Shown: positions 23,009-35,933 of the stretch, in pieces
Layout: the number at the start of each line of letters is the position of its first letter
How positions within the stretch are numbered: the first letter of the stretch is position 1
Assembly (NCBI GenBank): GCA_949592205.1
Contig: CATIUR010000001.1
Location: 74,497,059 to 74,561,058, forward strand
DNA: 64,000 bases
Direction of reading: 5' to 3'
Source of the DNA: Helichrysum umbraculigerum
Lineage: Eukaryota > Streptophyta > Magnoliopsida > Asterales > Asteraceae
Position numbers and translations under genes: made by a program
Notes under the pieces: model-generated
Told to the model about the DNA's origin: nothing
Database searches by the model: none
Seen by the model: only the letters and a program-made list of their open reading frames with translations

Positions 23009-24973
23009 CATCATCAAACACCATATTCTTGAAGAAAACACCAAGAAAGGGAGCAAGAAGAAGAAGCTAGCACCATCTCGCCTCTCATCTCTCTCTCTAG
23101 AACACGTTTTTGGTATAAAACCCTAACTTCTCTCTCTAGATTTTCGTGATTTACATATATATACATGTTAGTATGCTTAAACAACAAGAAAATGTCCAAA
23201 TCTAAGCTTGAAACACGTTTTTGTAAAACATATATGTTAACAGCTTTTCTGACCAGAAAAATCGTCTCACGGAATCGACCATAACTTGAAAACTAGGAAG
23301 AACCAACTCTCGACATCTAAACGAAAAATGTTCATTAAGATACCAGCTACAACTTTCGTGTTTGTCCCTCGGACCAGATCCTCACGGATCATAGCTAAAA
23401 ACACGAGTTTTTGGACTGACCTCACTGTTGAGACGAGACCGACCACCCTTCATATTTATTTTTGTTTAAAATAGTAAAGGACCTTGTAAAATCGTGATAA
23501 ATTTCAGAAATGATCTAGACACCTATGAGAACATGTGTGATTTTTGGTTAGGTCGGAATCGGACTAGAAAGGGGCCAAATCGAGAGGTTTATCGAGTCAA
23601 AATCTGGAAAACAGGAACCCTACGGACTGTTTTGGTACTTTCTTGGAAACGACACTTCGAGAGACCCACGAAACATAATAACAAGTTTTATAAACTTATT
23701 TGACCATTTTAGGAGTTGGGTAAATGTTGCGGGTCAAACCGAGACCGTTGACCACGTTTTCGACATTGACCAAAAACTATTAAGTGTCGCCGAATATGAA
23801 AAAATTAATAACTTCTCTATACACTAAGTGTTAAATGACATAATACCTGTAATACTTATACGATACGAATATTAAACACTTCAAATATACTTTATAAGTA
23901 TATCATTTCAATATTTTATTAATAATGATTTTAGATTATTATTTCAATTACTCACCAACGGGCCGTACATAATTACAAAATACAAACAAACAAAACAAAT
24001 GTATTTGGACATTACTAGTTGAATGAGCAACTAGCATAGATGGTCTGTTAAGACATCTAATCATTATTATAACCTTACGCGTTTAGGACGCCCGGCAGGG
24101 TCAGTCGTTGTAACGACATCAAATCTGTGTGAATCATCATAATTGTTGGCTAACAATTCATCAGACTCAGGTGAGTCTCATAGCCCCTATTTTAAATGCT
24201 TTTACCTAGGGGTGAGATACATACTCTGTTTTGTTTTACATGTGAACGCAAGTATCAAATTATCACGTATGCTGCATGAGATGTTTTCATCTAATCAATC
24301 AAAGTCCTCTGAAGCATAGTTCTGTTAATATGATTTAGCGTGAATGTTAGTGTATGGTACCATATGGGATTGACAATCCCCGTTCGAGTTAGCAAGCACT
24401 AACCTGTCAAACGGACGCATTATCATTTGTTCAGTATTGAGTGTAGATTAGGCACTCATAGAGAGGCACCTCGCTCAGGTCCTTAAAGGTGGATCCTGAC
24501 CCCTCAGTTAAGCTCAGACTATGTGCTCTTGGCAGTGATACACATCATTTATTTATTTACATGTTTTGTAAATCAACTCATTAAATATTGCGGTTCATAA
24601 ATCATATCTTATCATATTAAACCTGTGAGCTCACCAGCTTTTTAGCTGACCTTTTAGCATGTTATCTCAGGTACTCAGCAGTAGGCTGGACTGCCCATCA
24701 GGATACTGTAGCTCGAGTCACATGCAATCATATAAACATCATGAGATTTCCCTGCATTTCTATATTTTGTATAAATTAGATATGTATTAGAATCTCTCAA
24801 ATATCTATGCGAACTCGTCTTTTGTAAAACATATGTAGACTTTTACGTTAATCAATGTAATTTGTAAAACGACGCATGTAGTGGTCGTTCATTATATATC
24901 TGGTGTGCTTTGTTATTGATTAGTCGCGCCCCGAACCGACCCGCTTCCGCAACCCGAATTAGGGGGTGCGACA
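23009..24973 (+). repeat. Chromovirus 5' LTR, second part
   Basis: Continues the LTR interrupted at 6497 and ends ...GGTGCGACA next to the PBS. It matches 31047-33011 of the 3' LTR with about ten scattered substitutions. Confidence 0.93.
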
Positions 24974-24976
24974 GAT

Positions 24977-24989
24977 TGGTATCAGAGCC
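24977..24989 (+). other. Primer-binding site of the chromovirus
   Basis: TGGTATCAGAGCC, three bases after the 5' LTR, is complementary to the 3' end of initiator methionine tRNA. Confidence 0.9.
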
Positions 24990-25685
24990 TAAGGTTATAG
25001 TGAACTAGGTTGCATTAGTGGGCCTAGACTATGACCGTTAGGCAGTATTTTCTGTTAAGTGTGATTGGTTCAAGAGTTACGTCATACAAGTTTAATTTAA
25101 CATAGCTTGATCAACTATGTACAATTAAATAAAGATGATGCAAGGCTTGAAATGGTTATGCTGTGATAGGAATACATTAGTTGACTCTGACCTCGAGAGA
25201 AACCGGAACTCATAATTGTTTGTGATAGACACTCATAAGACTATTATGTGATATATGTATGTATACATAGATAGTCACCGCTCAAGCACTGTACGCTAGT
25301 CTATTATATTATATATATATATAGGCACTCACATATCCAAACACTTTGTCATAGAGATGGCAACACACACGCACCGAAACATCTTCTACTTCATTCCACT
25401 CTCAATAATCTCTTTTGGGATCACGAAACACATAGGTAGCTTGGAGGACCACCGAGTCACTTCGAGCGAGACCTTATCCAACTCACAACAATTCAAATAA
25501 CCAGACTAGTTAGCACGTAGTTGTTAGTCAGTAGAGATGGTTATTCAACACCTCTTGATTGTTCTATAATGTTGATTGTCATATTGTGATGTTGTATATT
25601 ACCGCATTTGTATATGTACATCTATGATAATCATCATTTATGGACAATCTCTCACGAACCCTATCCTTCTATTCTCAGGAAAATC

Positions 25686-28600
25686 ATGCCGCCAAAGTCA
25701 AGGACTTACAACGATGCCCAGATGGCATCCCTCATTTCCCGGGCAGTAACTGAAGCCTTGGCGCGACATTCGTCAGAGACCTCCGAAAGGAATAGTGATG
25801 CTGCCAATACCCCTCCTACTGCCAAGCCTTGTACCTACAAGGACTTCCAGAACTGCAAGCCTTTGACCTTTAAAGGAACTGAAGGAGCCATCGGCCTAAT
25901 CAGATGGTTCGAGAAGATGGAGTCCGTCTTCCACATTAGTAAATGTGCGGAAGGGGATAGAGTTCAGTTCTCCACATGCACCCTTGCTGATGGTGCCCTC
26001 ACCTGGTGGAACTCTTATGCCCAGTATGTGGGTATAGGTACCGCCTATCTACTTCTATGGGAAGATCTGAAGAAAATGCTCACAGAGGAGTATTGCCCAT
26101 CTGAAGAACTCCAGAAGCTAGATGAGGAGTTCTGGCATTTCAAGGTTCAAGGAACCGACATTGTTGGTTATACCACTAGGTTCCAACAACTAGCAACCCT
26201 CCGCCCAGCCTTAGTAAGCACTGAGACCGACAAGGTCAAGAGGTACATCCGCGGTCTTCCGGAGCCTGTCCGGGGGAACGTTGCCTCTTCCAGCAAAACC
26301 ACTATTCAGGGAGCAATTCGATTAGCTCATGAGCTCATGGCTATGCAAGAGAGCCAAGGAACCCCTGTCTCGTCTTCTGGGAACAACAACAAGAGAAAAT
26401 GGTCTGGGAATCAGAACCAGCAGACCTTCAAAAAGACTGAGACTGTCAAGAATGACACATCAGGTTCTAGAGAGAGGAAAGGGTACACTGGAAGTAAACC
26501 CTACTGTTCAAAGTGCAATTGTCATCATGATGGTCTTTGTGGTACACCCTATAACAACTGCAAGAGATATGGACATCTTACCAAAGACTGCCGAACACCT
26601 GCAACCAACCCCACCACCAACACCAACAACAACCAACCCCGAGCCTGCTATGAGTGTGGAAACACTGGACAATTCAGGAATGCGTGTCCAAAGTTGAAGA
26701 ATAAGGGGAACAACAACAACAATGCTAGGGGCAGAGCTTTTGTGCTGAATGCTGGAGACGCCCGTGAAGACCCTAATGTGGTCACGGGTATGTTTCTTCT
26801 CAACAATTTAACTGCTTCAGTTTTGTTTGATACTGGTGCTGATAAGAGTTTTATATCTGAGCAATTTAGCCCACTATTAGACATTTCCCCAGTTGCCTTA
26901 GAAGCTAAGTACACTGTAGAGTTAGCTAATGGCAAATTGATTGAGGCCGATAGTGTGTTACCAAATTGCACCCTAAACCTCGCAAATGAACTATTTCCCA
27001 TAAACCTCATACCCATCGAGATTGGAAGTTTTGACATAGTAGTAGGCATGGATTGGCTATCCAAGCATCGAGCTGAAATTGTCTGTCATGACAAAATCGT
27101 TCGTATTCCTCTCGTCACTGGTAGTACTTTGATCATACAAGGGGAGACCGGTGGAACGAGATTGAATATCATATCCTGCATGAAGACTCGCAAGTACCTT
27201 AGGAAAGGATATCAGGCAATCCTCGCTCATGTTATTGAGAAGAAGTCAGAAGAGAAGCGACTTGAGGATGTGCCCATCGTCAGAGACTTTCCAGAAGTCT
27301 TTCCTGAAGAATTGCCTGGTCTTCCACCACCAAGGCAAGTTGAGTTCTCAATAGACCTTGTGCCTGGGGCAGCATCCGTGGCACGAGTACCATATCGTTT
27401 AGCCCCTTCAGAACTTCAGGAGTTGTCTATTCAGTTACAGAAACTTCTGGATAAGGGTTTCATAAGACCAAGTTCTTCACCCTGGGGAGCTCCGGTCCTG
27501 TTTGTGAAAAAGAAGGACGGTTCATTCAGGATGTGTATCGACTACAGAGAGTTGAACAAATTAACCATCAAGAACCGTTATCCACTTCCCCGTATTGATG
27601 ACCTGTTCGACCAACTCCAAGGGTCAAGTGTTTATTCAAAAATAGATCTACGATCGGGTTATCATCAGTTACGAGTTCGCAATGAAGATATTCCGAAAAT
27701 CGCTTTCCGAACTCGCTATGGTCATTACGAGTTTCAGGTTATGGCCTTTGGTTTGACTAACGCACTGGCAGTATTCATGGATCTTATGAACCGAGTGTGC
27801 AAACCATACCTCGACAAGTTTGTCATTGTTTTCATCGATGACATTCTTATCTACTCACGTAACGAGCAAGAGCACGAGCAGCATCTCAAAACCATTCTAG
27901 AACTCCTTAGACACGAGGAATTATATGCTAAGTTCTCCAAGTGTGAATTCTGGATTTAGACCGTTCAATTCCTTGGTCATGTGATTGATAGTCAGGGAAT
28001 TCATGTTGATCCCTCAAAGATTGAGGCTATCAAGTGCTGGCAAGCACCGACAACGCCGACAGAGGTACGCCAATTTTTAGGATTGGCTGGTTATTATCGG
28101 CGCTTCATTGAAAATTTCTCCAAAATAGCTCAACCTCTCACAACACTGACTCAGAAAGAGAAGAAGTTCAATTGGACTGATAAGCAAGAGTCAGCATTTC
28201 AGCTATTGAAGCAAAAGCTTTGCAGTGCACCTATCCTATAATTACCCGAAGGCAATGAAGACTTCGTGGTATACTGCGATGCTTCACACCAGGGTCTTGG
28301 TTGCGTGTTGATGCAACGAGAAAAAGTCATAGCTTACGCCTCCCGACAACTCAAAGTTCACGAGAAGAACTACACAACCCATGATCTCGAATTAGGAGCC
28401 GTAGTGTTCGCACTCAAAATCTGGAGACATTATCTGTATGGCACGAAATGTACCATCTTCACTGATCATAAAAGTCTTCAGCATATATTTGATCAGAAGG
28501 ATCTCAACATGAGGCAACGACGCTGGGTAGAGTTGCTCACCGATTATGACTGTGAGATCAAGTACCATCCGGGAAAAGCAAATGTAGTTGCTGATGCCCT

Positions 28601-30119
28601 AAGTCGAAAGGAGCGCACCAAACCACTTCGAGTTCGAGCCCTCAGTATGACCATTCATAATGAATTAATCATTCAGACTCTTACTGCTCAACTCGAAGCC
28701 TTGAAGCCTGAAAACATCAAAGATGAAGCCTTGCGAAACATGGAGAATCAATTTGAAACCAAACCCAATGGAGTCAAGTACTTCGCAAATCGAATCTGGT
28801 TACCTAAGTTTGGAAACCTTCGAGACTTGGTGATGGATGAAGCTCACAAGTCCAAATACTCTATACATCCTGGATCAGATAAGATGTATCATGGCATCAA
28901 GGGACTGTACTGGTGGCCAAACATGAAAGCAGAGATTGCCACGTACGTCAGCAAATGTCTCACATGTTCCAAAGTCAAAGCGGAATATCAGAGACCTTCC
29001 GGCTTGCTCCAGCAACCTGAAATCCCTCGATGGAAATGGGAGCAGATCTCCATGGATTTCATCACAAAACTCCCTAAAACAGCTAGTGGTTACAACACCA
29101 TTTGGGTGATCGTTGATCGGCTCACCAAATCAGCTCATTTCCTTGCCATGAAGGAAACTGACAAAATGGAACGTCTCACGCGAATCTATATGAAGGAGAT
29201 CGTATCAAGACACGGCGTTCCTATCTCGATCATCTCTGATAGAGATAGTCGTTTCACTTCTCAATTCTGGAAATCATTGCATAAATCGTTAGGTACTCAC
29301 CTGGATATGAGTACAGAGTATCATCCTCAAACCGATGGTCAAAGTGAAAGGACAATTCAAACGCTGGAAGATATGTTACGCGCCTGCGTAATCGACTTCG
29401 GTGCGAATTGGGAACAGCATTTGCCATTGTGTGAATTCTCATACAACAACAGCTACCACACCAGTATTGGAGCTGCACCTTTTGAGGCACTATACGGTCG
29501 TAAGTGCCGATCGCCTATCTGTTGGACTGAAGTTGGAGACAGCCAGCTGACTGGTCCTGAGATCATTCATGAAACCACTGAGAAGATCGTTGGTATCCAA
29601 CAACGGCTGAAGGCCGCACGCGATCGTCAGAAGAGTTATGCTGACGTGAGACGCAAGCATCTCGAGTTCCAAGTTGGGGATCGGGTATTGCTCAAAGTGT
29701 CACCTTGGAAAGGTGTCATCCGATTCGGCAAACGTGGGAAGTTAAATCCTAGGTACATCGGACCTTTTGAAATCCTTGAAAGGATTGGTCCAGTCGCATA
29801 TCGACTGCAGCTACCTCCTCAGCTCAGTAGCGTGCATCCCGTATTCCACATTTCTAATCTTAAGAAATGTCTGTCTGATGAGACACTCATTATTCCCCTC
29901 GAGGAGATTCAGATTGACGACAAACTTCATTTTGTCGAGACACCAGTGGAGATCATGGACCGTGAGGTCAAACAGCTTAAGCAAAGTCGTATCCCTATAG
30001 TCAGAGTTCGGTGGAATTCGCGGCGAGGACCGGAATTTACCTGGGAACGAGAAGACCAGATGCGACTCAAATATCCTCAATTATTCACTAATTCCACTCC
30101 AACCACGACTCAGAGCTAA
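25686..30119 (+). pseudogene. Chromovirus gag-pol with two nonsense codons
   Basis: One frame of 1478 codons (stop included) starts at MPPKSRTYNDAQM. An upstream in-frame ATG at 25608 is less likely because its extension looks like leader sequence. Order, with rough residues from 25686: capsid-type gag; two zinc-knuckle motifs, both altered; protease FDTGADKSF (about 381); RT with VFIDDILIYS (about 715); RNase H YCDAS (about 863); integrase with an HHCC finger (about 1050-1095) and DDE residues; a GPF/Y-type stretch (PRYIGPFEIL); and a C-terminal chromodomain near 1419-1475 (VRWNSRRGPEFTWE). TAG at 27957-27959 and TAA at 28239-28241 interrupt pol between RT and RNase H. The chromodomain and motif set indicate the Tekay (Del) type. 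This copy cannot supply a full polyprotein. Confidence 0.92.
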
Positions 30120-30153
30120 ATTTCGGGACGAAATTCCCTTAACAAGGGGAGAA
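30119..30153 (+). promoter_or_regulatory. Hairpin plus polypurine tract of the chromovirus
   Basis: AATTTCG (30119-30125) and CGAAATT (30129-30135) form a hairpin starting at the last base of the pol stop codon. AACAAGGGGAGAA follows directly before the 3' LTR. The TR-GAG element has the same arrangement. Confidence 0.72.
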
Positions 30154-33011
30154 TGTGACACCCGACCAATTAGGGCTAGGAATTAGCGCCTAATCATTTT
30201 GTAATACATGTAATTAGTTCTATGTTAGGCTAATTGTATGTATCATTACGTGTATTTTATAAATATACGCGTTTACGCGATTAGATTTAATCGTGCATGT
30301 TATTATATCGGCCGAATACCGATACATTAATACGGACGTTGGTGAACTCAAAATATTAAATAATATGAAATTATTTAATAAACATAGTGATTTTCTAAAT
30401 ATTATTTCGATAATATTTCATAAGTATTTTGTATCGTACCCGATTAAGTTATACGCGACCGAAACGCGCAAAACGCACCCAACAAACAAAATTTATAAAA
30501 ATTATATTTTTATAATTCATTTCCAAGTATTTTGATAAAATACTTCAATTAAAATTAACGCAATTACGCGCAATCAAATATAACGTTTAATAACGTTACG
30601 CAATTAATTAATCGTTAAACGATCACGCAAACCAATATCGTCACGATACCAAACATTTTAATAAGTGTTTTCAAGTAATATTAAGTATTACTTCATGTTA
30701 AAAATATCAAAATTTAATCGTTACTCAAATTACGTACGTATTTCATTTAACGCGCTCATTAACGTTGAAACGACCGGGGAAACGAACACCGCACGGAACG
30801 CAAACATAGAGAGCAAGTTTTGGAGACACCACACCTTGGTGTGGGCCCCATGGGTCGAAAATATCAGCCATACCAACACATCCCACAAATTGTGGAACAT
30901 GTTCTTGACCTTAAGACCTTACCACACTCCCCATTTCAATCATTCATGTATCCCACCTCTCTCTCTACTTTATCTCACTAAAACACACACTCCACACCCT
31001 CTTTTTCCTGCTCACATTCGTTCATCATCATCCACCACTCAACTACCATCATCAAACACCATATTCTTGAAGAAAACACCAAGAAAGGGAGCAAGAAGAA
31101 GAAGCTAGCACCATCTCGCCTCTCATCTCTCTCTCTAGAACACGTTTTTGGTATAAAACCCTAACTTCTCTCTCTAGATTTTCGTGATTTACATATATAT
31201 ACATGTTAGTATGCTTAAACAACAAGAAAATGTCCAAATCTAAGCTTGAAACACGTTTTTGTAAAACATATATGTTAACAGCTTTTCTGACCAGAAAAAT
31301 CGTCTCACGGAATCGACCATAACTTGAAAACTAGGAAGAACCAACTCTCGACATCTAAACAAAAAATGTTCATTAAGATACCAGCTACAACTTTCGTGTT
31401 TGTCCCTCGGACCAGATCCTCACGGATCATAGCTAAAAATACGAGTCTTTGGACTGACCTCACTGTTGAGACGAGACCGACCACCCTTCATATTTATTTT
31501 TGTTTAAAATAGTAAAGGACCTTGTAAAATCGTGATAAATTGAAGAAATGATCTAGACACCTATGAGAACATGTGTGATTTTTGGTTAGGTCGGAATCGG
31601 ACTAGAAAGGGGCCAAATCGAGAGGTTTATCGAGTCAAAATCTGGAAAACAGGAACCCTAAGGACTGTTTTGGTACTTTCTTGGAAACGACACTTCGAGA
31701 GACCCACGAAACATAATAACAAGTTTTATAAACTTATTTGACCATTTTAGGAGTTGGGTAAATGTTGCGGGTCAAACCGAGACCGTTGACCACGTTTTCG
31801 ACATTGACCAAAAACTATTAAGTGTCGCCGAATATGAAAAAATTAATAACTTCTCTATACACTAAGTGTTAAATGACATAATACCTGTAATACTTATACG
31901 ATACGAATATTAAACACTTCAAATATACTTTATAAGTATATCATTTCAATATTTTATTAATAATGATTTTAGATTATTATTTCAATTACTCACCAACGGG
32001 CCGTACATAATTACAAAATACAAACAAACAAAACAAATGTATTTGGACATTACTAGTTGAATGAGCAACTAGCATAGATGGTCTGTTAAGACATCTAATC
32101 ATTATTATAACCTTACGCGTTTAGGACGCCCGGCAGGGTCAGTCGTTGTAACGACATCAAATCTGTGTGAATCATCATAATTGTTGGCTAACAATTCATC
32201 AGACTCAGGTGAGTCTCATAGCCCCTATTTTAAATGCTTTTACCTAGGGGTGAGATACATACTCTGTTTTGTTTTACATGTGAACGCAAGTATCAAATTA
32301 TCACGTATGCTGCATGAGATGTTTTCATCTAATCAATCAAAGTCCTCTGAAGCATAGTTCTGTTAATATGATTTAGCGTGAATGTTAGTGTATGGTACCA
32401 TATGGGATTGACAATCCCCGTTCGAGTTAGCAAGCACTAACCTGTCAAACGGACGCATTATCATTTGTTCAGTATTGAGTGTAGATTAGGCACTCATAGA
32501 GAGGCACCTCGCTCAGGTCCTTAAAGGTGGATCCTGACCCCTCAGTTAAGCTCAGACTATGTGCTCTTGGCAGTGATACACATCATTTATTTATTTACAT
32601 GTTTTGTAACTCAACTCATTAAATCTTGCGGTTCATAAATCATATCTTATCATATTAAACCTGTGAGCTCACCAGCTTTTTAGCTGACCTTTTAGCATGT
32701 TATCTCAGGTACTCAGCAGTAGGCTGGACTGCCCATCAGGATACTGTAGCTCGAGTCGCATGCAATCATATAAACATCATGAGATTTCCCTGCATTTCTA
32801 TATTTTGTATAAATTAGATATGTATTAGAATCTCTCAAATATCTATGCGAACTCGTCTTTTGTAAAACATATGTAGACTTTTACGTTAATCAATGTAATT
32901 TGTAAAACGACGCATGTAGTGGTCGTTCATTATATATCTGGTGTGCTTTGTTATTGATTAGTCGCGCCCCGAACCGACCCGCTTTCGCAACCCGAATTAG
33001 GGGGTGCGACA
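30154..33011 (+). repeat. Chromovirus 3' LTR
   Basis: 2858 bp, uninterrupted, from TGTGACACCC to GGTGCGACA. The TSD TGAGG follows at 33012-33016. It provides the complete reference for the split 5' LTR. Confidence 0.94.
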
Positions 33012-33016
33012 TGAGG

Positions 33017-33384
33017 TCCCTAACTCCAAATATCGCTTACGAATCATTTGGATCTTCCGGTGGGCATAGACTCTTCATTCTTTATCCGTTTTAGTTGATT
33101 CTTCTTCTGTTGGATTCGTATTTTAAAAACGAACATCTTGGATAAAATGGATGTTGGTGAAGGGCACTTTAGTCTTGAAATCTCGTTTTGATGCCTTGAA
33201 TCTTCAAACGTGTGTGGAATCTTCGTTCCTCGGCCGTTTTGCTTGATTTTTGTCGTGCAACCTTCGTTTTGGTCTTCTTAACATATTATCACTGATTTGT
33301 GCATTGTTTGAGTCCAAATGCCAAGTATTGCTCCAGAATGAGAGAGATATCGGTGGTAAAAACGTGACTTTTTACACGATATCA
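33017..33384 (-). repeat. Athila 3' LTR, remaining part
   Basis: Continues the LTR interrupted at 5604. Bases up to 33198 match the right LTR up to 43007. The last 186 bp (33199-33384), the start of the LTR on the minus strand (TGATATC...), have no counterpart at the right end. Confidence 0.85.
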
Positions 33385-35072
33385 AGTATCCCACACTTAG
33401 AGTGTTGCTTGTCCTCAAGCAAACCTTCAGCAAGTTTGTGAAAGGCTGGAAGGGTGTCTTCGTATTCCGGAGAACTTTGATCCCTGCAGGTTTTGGTAAA
33501 AAGATTTCGGACGAGGTTCCATCCTTTGATGTTTCCCCAAACTTTTGGTTCTAACAAGCTTTCTTTTCAATCTTCATAATGTAAGATACACATGACTGGG
33601 GCCCTCACAGGTGGTCACTCAATTCACTCAAGTGTATCGGGTTTCCTAACTTCTAATTCACTCAGGGGTTAGTCATGTAGCTCCTCCGTTGTCATAAGCT
33701 TGTTCGAGAATCAAATCTATAATACCTAAATGAGGACAGTGCTAATTATCCCTAGACATTCGCAAGAGGGTGAAGATGGTGTATGGAACAACGGTTTTGG
33801 TAGATGGTTTAATTTGGGGGTTTAATATAGCCTAAGAGTTACCTGTGATGACTTATCTTTGACTTTTTAGTTGATACCTCTCTTTTGGATTTCTCTCTTT
33901 GAGAGCCTTCTTTTCATAGCTTTTTCTTCTTTGAAGAACTTCTCCCTCGGCTTTAAATGATCCTTGGGTTTTTAGCTCTTTGATTTCTTTGGCAGCTTTG
34001 TTCGTGCTTTCTTTGGAGTCCTTTCATGGATGATATTCTTTTTCCCTTGGGGATTCCTTCTAGAAGTATGTTTCTTGCAGTGATGTTGCTAACATAACAG
34101 AAACTTAGGCTATGGCCAAGAGATGTAAAGAAAGGATTGGTTCTTGAAGTGAGTATCCGAAACGAAAAGGCTAAGGCTCAATGGGTTTTCTAAATGATCT
34201 TCAATGTCGAAAATGGGCATTGGTCGGGTTAGGCTTGAAAACGAGGGTCTTACGAGAGGGTTTTATCCTAGGGAATGTCAAGATCCTCTAATTGCACCTT
34301 CGTCACGTATGACGCTCATTTTTGTAATTTTGAAATGCATTCTTCGAACAAGTTCTAACTTGAGAAGGAATACAACGGCACACTCACAAACAAAAAAGTG
34401 AAGCATTAAAGGTGAATGCTTTTATATAGCTCAAGATTCCTCACTTATTTTTGGTGGTTTCGTGCCTAGTCATGCGATTGCTTGTTTGAAACTTAGTTTA
34501 AAAGTTATCAAAGAGTTTTGCTCGTCGTGGTCAATTTGCCAAGCCTTTTGAATTTTTGTTGACCGAAAATACCCTTTTTGGGCTTTCCATGATTCAAAAA
34601 TTTTGAAAATTTTGCTAAAAATGTGAGTTTTGCTAAAAAACTTGATCAAACGTTTATGTTGCAATACAGTAGTGAATACTACTGCTATCCCACACTTAAA
34701 AGAACATTGTCCATAATGTTCTCTATCTCTAAGTTAGGTTAATCCCACACTTAGATTTTGAATACGGGTCAATATTTTCGAAGTCATTCTCTATTTGTGA
34801 GTAGTAATCCCACACTTAGAGTTTTTCTTAAAATTCTTGTGTGGTTCAAGCAAAGTAAGGTTAGAAGAGACACTTCCTTGTGCTGCGTGTGATGCCACTG
34901 GATTTAATGGACCAGGTTCAAGTGTGTGAATTCGCTGGACATGGACCAGGCTCATTAATAATGAACTCGTTCCATAAATCCTATTCCAAATTCTGCATAG
35001 TACACACCCTTCATAAAACACAAATGTTAACACAAGTTAATACTAAACATAAATAATAATAACTAAAAGTAG
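33385..35072 (-). other. Athila 3' non-coding tail with repeated PPT-like boxes
   Basis: On the minus strand this lies between the extra ORF and the 3' LTR. The PPT candidate AAGTGTGGGATACT directly precedes the LTR. Further copies of the core (TCCCACACTT on the plus strand) are near 34687, 34743 and 34809. A long non-coding region here is typical of Athila elements, which often carried an env-like frame; no membrane protein is seen. No other gene visible. Confidence 0.65.
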
Positions 35073-35735
35073 CTAATCCGTGTCAGCATAGAGCGCCTCC
35101 CAGTCGGTGAAGTCATCATCCATAAAGATCGTGTTTTCCATGATCGAAGTAGGAGATGCTGACTCCTCGATGGTATAGACAGGAGATGCAGCACCATCCT
35201 CTGGATCCTGGATCCAAGCGTCCAGTGCAGCAGCCTCCTCCTCTAGTGGGGCCATAAAAGTGGGGTGGTCCTGCGCAGTCAAGCTCCAAGATGGGAATAA
35301 ATCCCATGGTGGAATGTGCGGAGCGGGATCAGGTCCCATCTGAAAGGGGCACACAGGTGTAGAAGTAAGGCCCAAAGCAGTGTGGATCTCAGAGATGGCG
35401 GTGTGCTGGACCTCAAGGGCTCTCAGTATAGACCAAGTGACAGCAGGGTCCGCAGTAGTAACCCCATGCTCGAAGATGGGTACTCTGGAGGTCCCTGCGG
35501 TCTGTCCTGCTGGTCGGTGAGATGAAGGTAACCTGGCCTGGATGGGACGTAACAGGAATGACTCCTGAACGTGCACCTCTACCAAGTCTGCCGAGATCTC
35601 ATCCAAACTAGGAGGTGGTGACTGGGATCCTCTGACAGTCCTCATGCTACTACCCGGTGATGAACTCCGGTAGTGGTGCATGCTATGCAAGCGTCTCTGT
35701 CTGGGGGCTCGTGCTCTGTCTGACTGCGAACTCAT
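35073..35735 (-). CDS. Extra ORF downstream of Athila pol, unknown product
   Basis: A 220-residue frame starts MSSQSDRARAPRQ and ends DWEALYADTD. It is rich in Ser, Pro, Arg and acidic residues. It has a basic N-terminus, an acidic C-terminal third (EEEAAALDAW, MDDDFTDWE), no signal peptide and no membrane segment. It lies about 200 bp downstream of the pol stop on the same strand, where Athila elements usually carry an env-like gene, but nothing here resembles an envelope protein. Its intact frame in an old element is notable. It may be a lineage-specific accessory frame or a captured host sequence. I do not recognise it. Confidence 0.5.
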   Translation of the reverse strand: MSSQSDRARAPRQRRLHSMHHYRSSSPGSSMRTVRGSQSPPPSLDEISADLVEVHVQESFLLRPIQARLPSSHRPAGQTAGTSRVPIFEHGVTTADPAVTWSILRALEVQHTAISEIHTALGLTSTPVCPFQMGPDPAPHIPPWDLFPSWSLTAQDHPTFMAPLEEEAAALDAWIQDPEDGAASPVYTIEESASPTSIMENTIFMDDDFTDWEALYADTD

Positions 35736-35933
35736 CCTGCAAAATATAAAAGGTTAATGGTCTAAGATCATCAGTCCTTCATAAGGTGAGGTACTGCATA
35801 GAAAATCGGATTAGCTTAAACACAACAGTAAGATAAAATTAATGTTGAATCCATAAGATAGGCTTGGGGTGCCTCCCAAGAGCGCTTTGTTTATCGAGTC
35901 TCGTAGCTTGACTCTTAAATAACCACTATTCTA

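Larger units (their letters stand above)
5605..33011 (+). mobile_element. Tekay-like chromovirus (Ty3/Gypsy) with nested array in its 5' LTR
   Basis: LTRs begin TGTGACACCC and end GGTGCGACA. The element is flanked by the 5-bp duplication TGAGG (5600-5604 and 33012-33016) within the Athila LTR. The 5' LTR is 5605-6497 plus 23009-24973 (2858 bp without the insertion). The 3' LTR is 30154-33011 (also 2858 bp). The internal region has an initiator-Met PBS, one gag-pol reading frame with C-terminal chromodomain, and a PPT. Equal LTR lengths and only about fifteen visible differences mean a recent insertion. Two nonsense codons in pol make this copy defective. Confidence 0.92.

Noticed and set aside
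8867..24989. TGGTATCAGAGC sites considered as tRNA genes
   Set aside because: They are isolated primer-binding sites next to LTR ends; no tRNA cloverleaf surrounds them.
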